A stretch of 64,000 bases of DNA, from contig NZ_CP108100.1 in assembly GCF_036195045.1 (NCBI RefSeq), positions 4,278,001 to 4,342,000 of the forward strand, read 5' to 3'. Origin of the DNA: Streptomyces sp. NBC_00236. Lineage in GTDB: Bacteria; Actinomycetota; Actinomycetes; Streptomycetales; Streptomycetaceae. The position numbers and the translations under genes are program-made. Below, piece by piece: positions 31,903 to 39,457 of the stretch. Positions within the stretch are counted from its first letter, which is position 1. Each line of letters begins with the position of its first letter. The notes beneath the pieces were generated by a model, which searched no databases, had not been told where the DNA came from, and saw only the letters and a list, made by a program, of their open reading frames with translations.

Positions 31903-32154
31903 ATGATCCGACTCCGCTTCCAGCTCACCGGCTGGGACCGCCGAACCCTCGTCCTGACCGACACCCCTCGCCCCGACTGCCCCGACTGCGACGGGACGGG
32001 CGGATTCGCCTACGACTACGGCGACCACACCGGCGAGTACGCCGGCACCGAGTGGGACCCCTGCCCCTGCTGGAACGAGGACCGGCGCTGGACCCTGCTG
32101 ACCCTCCCACGCCGGACCGCTCGCGACCCGTGGAGCAACGAACCGCCCTTCTGA
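31903..32154 (+). CDS. Small zinc-ribbon-like AICE protein
   Basis: 83 residues. CPDCDGTGGFAYDYGDHTGEYAGTEWDPCPC has a CxxC and a CxC that could bind zinc, with a DnaJ-like CxGTG. A beta strand (RLRFQLTGWDRRTLVL) precedes it. AAGGAAAAGGGAG upstream gives the RBS for the ATG at 31903. A longer reading from 31867 is less likely. Function is unknown. Confidence 0.7.
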   Translation: MIRLRFQLTGWDRRTLVLTDTPRPDCPDCDGTGGFAYDYGDHTGEYAGTEWDPCPCWNEDRRWTLLTLPRRTARDPWSNEPPF

Positions 32155-32160
32155 CATGCC

Positions 32161-32213
32161 AAGGGCGGCCCCCCTCTCACGCCAATGAAACGGGGCCGCC
32201 CTTGCCTGCCAGC
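32161..32213. terminator. Hairpin between small gene and cytosine methyltransferase
   Basis: AAGGGCGGCCCC (32161-32172) and GGGGCCGCCCTT (32202-32213) form a perfect 12-bp stem around a 29-nt loop. It starts 7 bases after the stop at 32154 and probably acts as a terminator or processing site. Confidence 0.5.
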
Positions 32214-32240
32214 ACTCAACACAGAACTGGAGACACCAGC

Positions 32241-32969
32241 ATGACCCAACACGTCCCGATCCGGCGAGCAGCCGACCACCGGCCCGCCTTACTGGATCTC
32301 TTCTGCTGCGCCGGCGGCGCGGCCATGGGCTACCACCGGGCCGGGTTCAAGGTGACCGGCGTCGACATCGTCGACCGCCCGAACTACCCCTTCACCTTCC
32401 ACCGTGCCGACGCCCTCGAATACCTCGCCGCGCTCATCGCGTCCGGGGAGATCGGCCAGTACGCGGCCGTGCACGTCTCCCCGCCGTGCCAGGCCGGGTG
32501 TGCTCTGACCGTGGGCACCAACGCCGCGCGCGGCTGGGGGCGCACTCACGTCCAGCTCATCCCCGAACTCCGCACCCTGCTCGATGCGACGGGCCTGCCA
32601 TACGTCATCGAGCAGCCCAACGGGAAAGCCCCCGTCCGGGCCGATCTGCGGCTGTGCGGGGAAATGTTCGGGCTCGCCGTCCTGCGACACCGCGTGTTCG
32701 AGCTCGGGGGCGGGTGGAGCGTGCCGCAACCCGCACACCCCCGGCACCGGGGCTACGTGCGGGGCTACCGGCACGGCGTCTACCGCGACGGACCCTACGT
32801 CGCTGCGTACGGGGCTGGCGGCGGCAAGGCCACCGTCCCCGAGATGCAGCAGGCCATGGGCATCACCTGGACCGACGTCCGTGAGGAACTGACCGAAGCC
32901 ATCCCCCCGGCCTACACGGAACTGATCGGCGCTGCCCGGATCATCTCCATGCGGGCGGTGGCCGCATGA
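32241..32969 (+). CDS. C5-type DNA cytosine methyltransferase, compact phage/plasmid type
   Basis: 242 residues. Motif I is LLDLFCCAGGAAMGYHRAGF, followed by GVDIVDRPNYPF (motif II), and the catalytic PPCQ lies in VSPPCQAGCALTVGTN. The usual ENV of motif VI is replaced by IEQPNG. The target-recognition region is short (about 60 residues), as in mycobacteriophage-type enzymes. No restriction enzyme gene is adjacent, so it is probably an orphan enzyme protecting the element from host restriction. It overlaps the next gene as ATGA. Confidence 0.87.
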   Translation: MTQHVPIRRAADHRPALLDLFCCAGGAAMGYHRAGFKVTGVDIVDRPNYPFTFHRADALEYLAALIASGEIGQYAAVHVSPPCQAGCALTVGTNAARGWGRTHVQLIPELRTLLDATGLPYVIEQPNGKAPVRADLRLCGEMFGLAVLRHRVFELGGGWSVPQPAHPRHRGYVRGYRHGVYRDGPYVAAYGAGGGKATVPEMQQAMGITWTDVREELTEAIPPAYTELIGAARIISMRAVAA

Positions 32970-33856
32970 GCACCAACCTCCTGACCGCTGCTCTGGACGC
33001 GGCCGAACGCGGCTGGCACGTCTTCCCGCTCCGCCCCGGCGACAAGCGCCCCGCCCTCCACGGCGAGACCGCTTGTCAGGGACTCGGGGACTGCGCCGGC
33101 GGGCACCGCAAATGGGAGGACCGGGCCACCACCGACCCGGACCGCATCCGCCGCGCCTGGGCCGACCGCCCGTTCAACATCGGTCTGGCCACGGGCCCGT
33201 CCGGGCTGGTCGTCGTCGACCTCGACATCGCCAAGCCCAACAGCAGCACGGACACGCCTTCCGGCGTGATGACCTTCCAAGCGCTCTGCGAGCGCACCGG
33301 GCAGGCCGTCCCCGCCACCTACGAGACCCGGACCGCGAGCGGCGGACAGCACCGCTACTTCACCGCCCCGCCCGGCATCCGGCTGACGAACAGTGCGGGC
33401 AGGCTCGGCAAGCTCATCGACACCCGCGCCCACGGCGGATACGTCGTCGCCGCCGGAAGCCTCACTCCGGCCGGTCCGTACACCGTCACCGACCCCACAC
33501 CCCCCGCCCCGCTCCCCGAATGGCTGTACGCCCTCCTGAAGCCCCATCAGGCGTCGCGGGCATTGACGGCCGCACCCTCACCGCAACGGGCGTCCAGGTA
33601 CGCGGCAGCCGCACTCAAGGCTGAACGGGCCGCCGTGGCCGCTGCCGGGGAAGGGGTGCGGAACTGGACGCTGATCCGGGCCGCCCGCGCTCTGGGACGG
33701 TTCGTCGCGTCCGGCGACCTCAGCCGCACGGAGGTCGAGGAAGCTCTTAATTGGGGCGGACTGGCGGCCGGCCTGCGCGAATCCGAGTGCAGGGCCGCCA
33801 TCACCAGCGCATTGAACTGGTCCATCGCCAACAACCCCACCAGCAGGACCGCATGA
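32966..33856 (+). CDS. Bifunctional DNA primase/polymerase (Prim-Pol) replication protein
   Basis: 296 residues. The archaeo-eukaryotic primase fold is indicated by GWHVFPLRPGDKRPALHG, NIGLATGPSGLVVVDLDIA (catalytic DxD), SGGQHRYFTAPP with the His, and LIDTRAHGGYVVAAGS. The C-terminal part (about 220-296) looks like a helical PriCT-type region (VRNWTLIRAARALGRFVASGDLSRTEVEEALNWGGLAAGL). Prim-Pol AICEs use this protein instead of RepSA for replication. It is coupled to both neighbours by 4-bp overlaps. Confidence 0.92.
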   Translation: MSTNLLTAALDAAERGWHVFPLRPGDKRPALHGETACQGLGDCAGGHRKWEDRATTDPDRIRRAWADRPFNIGLATGPSGLVVVDLDIAKPNSSTDTPSGVMTFQALCERTGQAVPATYETRTASGGQHRYFTAPPGIRLTNSAGRLGKLIDTRAHGGYVVAAGSLTPAGPYTVTDPTPPAPLPEWLYALLKPHQASRALTAAPSPQRASRYAAAALKAERAAVAAAGEGVRNWTLIRAARALGRFVASGDLSRTEVEEALNWGGLAAGLRESECRAAITSALNWSIANNPTSRTA

Positions 33857-34206
33857 CGGCGCCCAGGAATCTCCCACTTAAGAGCGTCCAGTCACCCCCG
33901 ACCGGCCCCCGCCTCGCCGAACCTGCCCCCGCCGCATCCGGCAGTGGAGCGCCGAAGGTCGTCGCCGAAGGCGTCCCCGTTGCCCTTCTCCCTGACCCGC
34001 GCACGGCCACCGTGACCGGCATCCAGCCCGGTCTCACCGTGCACGGGATCGGCCGCAACGAACTCCCCGTCGCCGACTGGCTGTGCACCTGCGGCCAGTA
34101 CGAACGCGCCCGGGGCCGCAAGGCCGTCACCGAACTCACCACCCGCGCCCGCGTCGGGCAGTGCCCCCACATCGCACCTGACAAGTCCAGGAGGACCGCC
34201 GCATGA
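33853..34206 (+). CDS. Small protein within the AICE replication operon
   Basis: 117 residues. The first 50 are Pro/Ala-rich. The second half has WLCTCGQYERARGRKAVTELTTRARVGQCPH, a CxC...C..H arrangement that may bind zinc. It overlaps the Prim-Pol stop and the DUF3631 start by 4 bp each. No family is recognised. Confidence 0.7.
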   Translation: MTAPRNLPLKSVQSPPTGPRLAEPAPAASGSGAPKVVAEGVPVALLPDPRTATVTGIQPGLTVHGIGRNELPVADWLCTCGQYERARGRKAVTELTTRARVGQCPHIAPDKSRRTAA

Positions 34207-35375
34207 GTGCCCCCGCACAGACCACGGCCCCCATCGACGGCGCTGCCCTGCTCGATGAAGTGGAGGCGTTCCACCGACGGTTCAACGTGTTCCCGCAGGA
34301 AGCAGCCTATGTAGCCGTCACCCTGTGGGACGCGCACGCGCACCTGCTGGACTGCTTCGACTCCACGCCCCGGCTTGCGTTCCTGTCACCCGAACCCGGG
34401 AGCGGGAAAAGCCGCGCGCTGGAGATCGTGGAAACCCTGGTCCCGCGCCCGATGGTCGCGGTCAACGCATCTGCCGCAGCCCTCTTCCGGGCCGTCTCCG
34501 GACCGGAGGGACGGCCCACGATCCTTTTCGACGAGATCGATACCGTCTTCGGCCCCAAGGCTGGGGACAACGAGGAACTGCGCGGCTTTCTGAACGCCGG
34601 CCACCGGCGCACGGGCGTCACCTACCGGTGCGTGGGTGACGGCGGGAACCAGACCGTGCAGGCCTTCCCCTCGTACACGGCCGTCGCGGTCGCCGGACTA
34701 GGTTCCCTGCCCGACACGATCCTGACCCGCTCCGTCATCATCCGCATGCGCCGCCGGGCCCGCAACGAGGCCGTTGAACCCTTTCGCGCCCGCATCCACG
34801 AGAAGGAGGGGAACACGCTCCGGGACCGCCTCGCCCAGTGGGCCGAGCAGGCCAAGGGGGTCGTCATGGGGGCATGGCCGGAGATGCCCGACGGGGTCAG
34901 CGACCGACCCGCCGACGTGTGGGAAGGACTGCTGTCCATCGCGGACGCGGCAGGCGGTGACTGGCCCAGCCGGGCCCGCAAGGCATGTGTCGCCCTGGTC
35001 GAAGCATCCCGGGCCACCGACAAAGGCTCTCTCGGGATCCGGCTTCTCACCGACCTCCGCGACCACGTCCTGATCGGCATCGACCGCCTGCCCACCGTCG
35101 CGATCCTCGACCGGCTCAACGCCCTCGACGACGCCCCTTGGGCCGACCTCAACGGCAAGCCGCTCGACAACCGGCGCCTGTCCAAGATGCTCAGCGAGTA
35201 CATGACCGGGGACAACGAACCCATCGGCTCCCGGAACATCCGCACGGCCGGCGGGGTCCTCAAAGGCTTCTTCGCCAGCGACCTCGACGACGCATGGGCC
35301 CGCTACTGCCCCCCGCCCAAGGGCGCTACATCCGCTACGCCGCTACACCCCAGGTCAGAGCCCCTGAATCTGTAG
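34203..35375 (+). CDS. DUF3631 P-loop ATPase, probable replication helicase
   Basis: 390 residues. Walker A is SPEPGSGKSRALEIVETL and Walker B is RPTILFDEIDTVFG, followed by a sensor-like region (NAGHRRTGVTYRCVGDGGNQTVQAFPSYTAVAVAGLGSLPDTILTRSVIIRMRRR). The C-terminal DUF3631 domain covers about 180-370. In phages and AICEs this family follows Prim-Pol and is thought to act as the replicative helicase or initiator. The TGTAGCGG iterons begin inside its 3' end, and the stop itself lies within one copy. Confidence 0.9.
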   Translation: MSAPAQTTAPIDGAALLDEVEAFHRRFNVFPQEAAYVAVTLWDAHAHLLDCFDSTPRLAFLSPEPGSGKSRALEIVETLVPRPMVAVNASAAALFRAVSGPEGRPTILFDEIDTVFGPKAGDNEELRGFLNAGHRRTGVTYRCVGDGGNQTVQAFPSYTAVAVAGLGSLPDTILTRSVIIRMRRRARNEAVEPFRARIHEKEGNTLRDRLAQWAEQAKGVVMGAWPEMPDGVSDRPADVWEGLLSIADAAGGDWPSRARKACVALVEASRATDKGSLGIRLLTDLRDHVLIGIDRLPTVAILDRLNALDDAPWADLNGKPLDNRRLSKMLSEYMTGDNEPIGSRNIRTAGGVLKGFFASDLDDAWARYCPPPKGATSATPLHPRSEPLNL

Positions 35376-35499
35376 CGGCAAACCCAGATGTAGCGGCTAC
35401 GACCCGCCCCCGCGAGCGGCCGTAGCCGCTACATCGAACCCACCCGCTACAAAAATCATGCCGCTGACCTGCCATGTAGCGGTGTAGCGGATGTAGCGG
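35300..35499. repeat. TGTAGCGG iteron array (candidate replication origin or Xis site)
   Basis: Perfect copies of TGTAGCGG (or CCGCTACA) lie at 35340-35347(-), 35371-35378(+), 35389-35396(+), 35426-35433(-), 35444-35451(-), 35475-35482(+), 35483-35490(+) and 35492-35499(+). Degenerate copies lie at 35300, 35323 and 35332. The array spans the end of the DUF3631 gene and the gap before xis. GTAGCGG is also the acceptor 3' strand of tRNA-Ser(CGA) in the att core. Confidence 0.8.
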
Positions 35500-35552
35500 A
35501 CCCCACGGAGGTAGGGCCACCGGCCCGGCGCGCGTGCCTGGGAGGCACCCAC

Positions 35553-35777
35553 ATGGACACCGCCACACACCTGATCGATCCGACCCTCGTACTCCTCACC
35601 GTCGAAGAGGCCGCCCGGCGCCTTGGGATCGGTCGAACGCTCTGCTTTCGCCTGATCCGTACCGGACAGCTCGAATCCGTCCCTGTCGGCCGCCTGCGCA
35701 GGGTTCCGGTCGACGCCGTGCACGACTACGTCACCCGACTCCGCGCGGCCAACCGGCCCATCTCCACCGCCGCCTGA
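35553..35777 (+). CDS. xis: Excisionase (Xis), MerR-like HTH
   Basis: 74 residues with a DNA-binding helix-turn-helix of the excisionase/HTH_17 type: LLTVEEAARRLGIGRTLCFRLIRTGQLESVPVGRLRRVPVDAVHDYVTRLR. It lies 11 bp before the integrase gene, the usual xis-int order in AICEs. It should bend the att arms and direct excision. GGAGGCACCC is the RBS. Confidence 0.92.
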   Translation: MDTATHLIDPTLVLLTVEEAARRLGIGRTLCFRLIRTGQLESVPVGRLRRVPVDAVHDYVTRLRAANRPISTAA

Positions 35778-35788
35778 AAGGCCACCAC

Positions 35789-37036
35789 ATGGATGAGAAC
35801 AAGAAGCGGACCCGCCAGCCGAACGGCCGATCCTCGATCTACCTCGGCAAGGACGGGAAATGGCACGGGCGGGTGACCGTCGGGACCCGGGACGACGGCA
35901 CGCCGGACCGCCGGCACGTCGAACGCAAGACCCGCACAGAGGTGGCGAAAGCGGTCAAGGAACTGGAACGGGAGCGCGACGCCAAGACGCTGCGCAAGCC
36001 GGGCCGAGCTTGGACCGTCACGACATGGCTGACGCACTGGGTGGAAGACATCGCCCCGCTCGGAGTCAACGAGAACACGATGGTCGGCTACGGGGTCGCG
36101 GTCAGGAAACACCTGATTCCCGGCCTCGGGGCGCACAAGCTGGACAAGTTGAAGCCCGAGCACATCGAGCACCTGTACAGCCGCATGATGGCGGCCGGCA
36201 GCAAGCCGGGCACCGCTCATCAGGTGCACCGCACCTTCCGCACCGCCCTGAACGAGGCGGTGCGGCGGGGGCACCTTGGACAGAACCCCGTGCGCCTGGC
36301 CAAGGCGCCGCGGGTCCGGGAAGAGGAGATCGAACCCTTCACGGTCGACGAGGTGCAGCGGCTACTGCGGGCCGCCGACGACCGGCGGAACTCGGCTCGC
36401 TGGGCCGTCGCGCTGGCACTCGGGCTGCGGCAGGGCGAGGCGCTGGGACTCAAGTGGACTGACGTGGACCTTGGGCGTGGCGTCCTCATGGTCCGGCGTA
36501 GCCGACGCCGACCGCAGTACGCCCACGGCTGCGCCGACGCCAAGGCGTGCGGTCGCAAGGCTGGGTACTGCCCTCAGCGGCAGCGCACCAACCCGGAGAC
36601 GGCCGACACCAAGTCCCGCGCGGGGCGCCGGGCGGTCGGGCTGCCGCAGCAGCTCGTGGATCTGCTGCGGACGCACCGGAAGCGGCAGGACGCGGAACGG
36701 GCCGCCGCCGGGGACCAGTGGACCGAGGAGGGCTGGCTGTTCGCCACGACGACTGGGCGGGGCACGTCTCCCCGCACGGACTACGACGACTGGAAGGAGC
36801 TGTTGCAGGCCGCGAGGGTTCGGGACGGCCGACTGCACGATGCCCGCCACACCGCCGCGACGGTCCTCCTTATTCTCGGAGTCTCGGAGCGGGCAGTAAT
36901 GGGGTTGATGGGCTGGTCCAGTACCGCCATGGCAGCTCGGTATCAGCACATGGTCGACTCAGTCCGCACTGACGTGGCACGACAGGTGGACGGGCTCATC
37001 TGGGAGCGGAGAGGGCACGAGGAGCCCGAAGGCTAG
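35789..37036 (+). CDS. int: Tyrosine recombinase (integrase)
   Basis: 415 residues. The N-terminal arm-binding domain has a beta pattern SSIYLGKDGKWHGRVTVGTRDDG; the SAM-like core-binding domain spans about 75-165; the catalytic domain follows. Catalytic residues are visible: Arg in LGLRQGEALGLKW, HxxR in LHDARHTAATVLL, and Tyr in AARYQHM. A Cys-containing insert (HGCADAKACGRKAGYC) lies inside the catalytic domain. The ATG at 35789 is preferred over the frame open from 35534, which overlaps xis. It acts on tRNA-Ser(CGA), 935 bp away at attR. Confidence 0.95.
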   Translation: MDENKKRTRQPNGRSSIYLGKDGKWHGRVTVGTRDDGTPDRRHVERKTRTEVAKAVKELERERDAKTLRKPGRAWTVTTWLTHWVEDIAPLGVNENTMVGYGVAVRKHLIPGLGAHKLDKLKPEHIEHLYSRMMAAGSKPGTAHQVHRTFRTALNEAVRRGHLGQNPVRLAKAPRVREEEIEPFTVDEVQRLLRAADDRRNSARWAVALALGLRQGEALGLKWTDVDLGRGVLMVRRSRRRPQYAHGCADAKACGRKAGYCPQRQRTNPETADTKSRAGRRAVGLPQQLVDLLRTHRKRQDAERAAAGDQWTEEGWLFATTTGRGTSPRTDYDDWKELLQAARVRDGRLHDARHTAATVLLILGVSERAVMGLMGWSSTAMAARYQHMVDSVRTDVARQVDGLIWERRGHEEPEG

Positions 37037-37086
37037 GACGTAGTCGCGCCGGGGGTAGGCGCTTCGCTCCTGCCCCCGGCTGGGAT

Positions 37087-37833
37087 TCACGGGGATGACT
37101 GCTTCGCCGCCGTCCGTCGTGCGGCACGCTGAGCGGCCATCTTGGCTCGCTGGGCTGGCTGAACGTACAACACGAGCACCGCCTCGTTGATGAGTTCAGC
37201 GACGTCTGCGATTTCGTCGGTGGAGTATGCGAGGGCGTCGTGCGCCGCGTCATTCCCGACAAAGCGCGCCTCGTGGAACGCAGCCACGATCTCATCGGTC
37301 GCTCCTACGCTCTTCAGATCGCTGATGCGCTCGAAGAGATTTTTTCCGGAGGCGCCCCGCTCCTTGACTATCTGTTCGACAGTCGCCCTGTATCCGATGC
37401 CAGCGAGCCGGTTGGCGCCCGCAGCTTCGGCTAGTGCGGCTTCTGCGAACACATCCCGAACAACCTCCGGTGCTTCCGAAGCCAGTTCGCGTGGTGTCTT
37501 GCCAGGCCAGACCTGCTCGATGCCGATTGTGGTGAAGAGCTCGCGCGTACCTTGTGCGGTCGGCACCTGCTTACGCACGGCGTCGCGGAGGTACACGCTG
37601 TCCTTCTGACACCACTGACAGAAGAGGGTCATCAGATATTTGATGACTATGGCGTCCGCAACCTCGCGGTTGCTGCCGTTCAGGTCCGCATGCCAGCTAA
37701 CAGCGAAGGTTGTATGGCGCAAGCAATGGGGGCACTCCCCTCCGATGGTGCGGTTCGAGGGGTTGAAACCATCAAGGTTTGCGTAGCGAATCGTCACGGA
37801 TGGACCGTATCGCCGGGCTAGGTCGGGCGTCAC
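37087..37833 (-). CDS. DUF4145 domain protein, AICE cargo
   Basis: 248 residues. ECPHCLRHTTF and FCQWCQ give a probable zinc knuckle near the N-terminus. A DUF4145-type helical domain follows (AAGANRLAGIGYRATVEQIVKERGASGKNLFERISDLKSVGATDEIVAAFHEARFVGNDAAHD). DUF4145 is frequent in restriction and other defence proteins, so a defence cargo is plausible but unproven. The GTG at 37833 is used; a GTG at 37797 (TIRYANLDGF) is a strong alternative. It is convergent with the integrase. Confidence 0.78.
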   Translation of the reverse strand: MTPDLARRYGPSVTIRYANLDGFNPSNRTIGGECPHCLRHTTFAVSWHADLNGSNREVADAIVIKYLMTLFCQWCQKDSVYLRDAVRKQVPTAQGTRELFTTIGIEQVWPGKTPRELASEAPEVVRDVFAEAALAEAAGANRLAGIGYRATVEQIVKERGASGKNLFERISDLKSVGATDEIVAAFHEARFVGNDAAHDALAYSTDEIADVAELINEAVLVLYVQPAQRAKMAAQRAARRTAAKQSSP

Positions 37834-37903
37834 CGTATTTGGTGAGAGCCGCTTGGCCCACGGGTCTCGATGTGAGTTCGTTCACCACGCTGGCCGGTCG
37901 ACT

Positions 37904-37922
37904 GAGACGGAAACTGAGACGG
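37904..37922. repeat. Right arm-type repeat (GAGACGG pair)
   Basis: Identical 19-bp copy of 24281-24299, in direct orientation. Here the first GAGACGG is preceded by CT, making two full CTGAGACGG words 12 bp apart. Confidence 0.6.
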
Positions 37923-37930
37923 AACGCAGT

Positions 37931-37962
37931 GAAGGGGCAGACCCAAGTGGGTCTGCCCCTTC
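37931..37962 (-). terminator. Terminator supplied by the AICE for the rebuilt tRNA-Ser
   Basis: GAAGGGGCAGACCC (37931-37944) pairs perfectly with GGGTCTGCCCCTTC (37949-37962) around AAGT. It lies 10 bp beyond the 3' end of the reconstituted tRNA and has a different sequence from the displaced one at 24071. Confidence 0.8.
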
Positions 37963-37970
37963 ATCTACCT

Positions 37971-38025
37971 GCGGTAGCGGAGGGATTTGAACCCTCGGTG
38001 AGTTTCCCCACACTCGCTTTCGAGG
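37971..38025. repeat. attR: 55-bp repeat within intact tRNA-Ser
   Basis: Perfect copy of 24108-24162, ending two bases past the anticodon loop, after which the sequence continues as chromosomal tRNA 5' half. Confidence 0.95.
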
Positions 38026-38056
38026 CGAGCTCCTTCGGCCGCTCGGACACGCTACC
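37972..38056 (-). tRNA. tRNA-Ser(CGA)
   Basis: 85 nt. Acceptor GGTAGCG (from 38056) pairs with CGCTACC (37973-37979); discriminator G; no encoded CCA. The anticodon stem CTCGC/GCGAG encloses CTCGAAA, anticodon CGA. A long variable arm (GTGGGGAAACTCAC) marks class II serine. The T-loop is TTCAAAT. The 3' 54 nt lie inside attR and are element-derived. Confidence 0.97.
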
Positions 38057-38134
38057 GAGAGAGAGCTTAGACCATCTCGGCCGTCCGTCGAAATCCGATT
38101 CCCGGCAAGCCCGCGCGCGTGCGGGAGAGGCAGG

Positions 38135-38647
38135 TCAGCGGTCGCGGAAGAAGGCCGTCAGGAGGGCCGCACAGTCCGTCTCCAGGACGCCGTGGATCAC
38201 TTCGGGGCGGTGGTTGAGGCGGCGGTCCCGTACGACGTCCCAGAGCGAACCGGCCGCTCCGGCCTTCTCGTCCCGGGCGCCGTAGACGACCCGGTCCACA
38301 CGGGACTGCACCAGGGCGCCCGCGCACATGGTGCAGGGCTCCAGGGTGACGACGAGGGTGCATCCGGACAGCCGCCACTCGCCGAGCGCCGCGGCGGCCC
38401 GGCGCAGGGCGAGGACCTCGGCGTGCGCGGTCGGGTCGCCGGTCGCCTCGCGTTCGTTGTGGCCCGTGGCGAGCAGGCCGCCGTCCGGGGCGAGGACGAC
38501 GGCGCCGACCGGCACATCGCCGGCCGCCGCCGCCAGCCCGGCCTCGTCCAGGGCATGGCGCATGGGTGCCCGCCACGGGTCCCTCACGGGATCGTGCAGG
38601 GGGTGCCGCGCCGGGGACGGGTCGTGCGGGTGCGGTGCTTCGGTCAC
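38135..38647 (-). CDS. tadA: tRNA-specific adenosine deaminase TadA
   Basis: 170 residues. The zinc deaminase motif HAEV (AHAEVLALRRAA) and PCTMC (LEPCTMCAGALVQSRVDRVVYGARDEKAGAAGSL) are complete. It converts A34 to inosine in tRNA-Arg(ACG). The GTG at 38647 gives a 28-residue His/Pro-rich extension; an ATG at 38563 (RHALDEAGLAA) is the minimal alternative start. It lies 9 bp after the TIGR03941-type partner gene, and the two probably form an operon. Confidence 0.93.
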   Translation of the reverse strand: MTEAPHPHDPSPARHPLHDPVRDPWRAPMRHALDEAGLAAAAGDVPVGAVVLAPDGGLLATGHNEREATGDPTAHAEVLALRRAAAALGEWRLSGCTLVVTLEPCTMCAGALVQSRVDRVVYGARDEKAGAAGSLWDVVRDRRLNHRPEVIHGVLETDCAALLTAFFRDR

Positions 38648-38656
38648 CCGCGGACC

Positions 38657-39211
38657 CTAACGGACGGTCTCCAGGACCTCGGCCGCTCCCAGCGCGTCCG
38701 CGATCTCGGCCAGGGCCTCCGTCCGCAGCATCAGCAGCTCCGCCTCGGGGAGCCCGAGGTCGGACAGCACCCCGGTGTCGCCGAGCGGACCTGCCGGTAC
38801 GGCGTCGGGGTCCGGCCCGTCGTCGTCATCGTCGGTGGTGGAATTGTCGGGGCTTTCGGGTTCGCCGTCCTCCGTACCGTCGAGGCCGACGAGTTCCTCG
38901 AGGGCGGCAATCGAGTCCTCGGCCCCGGGTTCGCGGCCGAGCAGTTCATCCGTGAGCAGGATCTCCCCGTACGAGGAGCGGGCGGCGGCGGAGGCGTTGG
39001 AGACGTAGATACGCGGATCCTCCTCACCGTCCACGCGGACGACGCCGAACCAGGCGTCCTCCTGCTCGATGAAGACGAGCACCGTGTCCTCGTCCACCGA
39101 GGCCTCACGGGCCAGATCCGTCAGGTCGGACAGGGTCTCCACATCGTCGAGATCCGTGTCGCTCGCTTCCCACCCGTCTTCGGTGCGCGCGAGCAGTGCG
39201 GCGAAGTACAC
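38657..39211 (-). CDS. tRNA adenosine deaminase-associated protein (TIGR03941-like)
   Basis: 184 residues, very acidic (a DDDDDG run and many Glu). MYFAALLARTEDGWEASDTDLDDVETLSDLTDLAR followed by VLVFIEQEDAWFGVVRVDGEEDPRIYVS matches the actinobacterial family named for its constant position upstream of tadA. The role is unknown; a modulator of TadA is suggested only by conserved linkage. Confidence 0.88.
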   Translation of the reverse strand: MYFAALLARTEDGWEASDTDLDDVETLSDLTDLAREASVDEDTVLVFIEQEDAWFGVVRVDGEEDPRIYVSNASAAARSSYGEILLTDELLGREPGAEDSIAALEELVGLDGTEDGEPESPDNSTTDDDDDGPDPDAVPAGPLGDTGVLSDLGLPEAELLMLRTEALAEIADALGAAEVLETVR

Positions 39212-39457
39212 CGTGACTCTCCCACTGGTCTTGGAGGCTCTCGTTCGGATCAGGCCGGATCAGGGAGCGGGGTCCGATCCCAACGAATGCCCTGGGTGTG
39301 TCGGTCCGGCGGGAGACAGCCGGGGTCCGGCTGCCCTGCGTCCCGCCCATCGGAATCGTGGCAGAAACGAGGGCCCCGCGAGAGCAGTTCCGCCGTTGCG
39401 TCGGCCATCAGTTCTCTCCGGCGCCGCCACCCGGGGGTTCCTCCGACGGGTGGCCGG

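Larger units (their letters stand above)
24108..38025. mobile_element. Actinomycete integrative and conjugative element (AICE) in tRNA-Ser(CGA)
   Basis: About 13.9 kb bounded by a 55-bp perfect direct repeat that is the 3' part of tRNA-Ser(CGA). The contents are the full AICE set: GntR-type regulator, small transfer/spread genes, DUF2637 membrane protein, FtsK/SpoIIIE translocase for double-stranded DNA transfer, a replication module (Prim-Pol plus DUF3631 ATPase), excisionase, and a tyrosine integrase near the right end. Cargo includes two methyltransferases and a DUF4145 protein. All key genes look intact, so the element could be active. The intact tRNA is rebuilt at the right end. Confidence 0.95.

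Noticed and set aside
35300..35499. CRISPR array
   Set aside because: The repeats are 8 bp, in both orientations and irregularly spaced; no cas genes are present.
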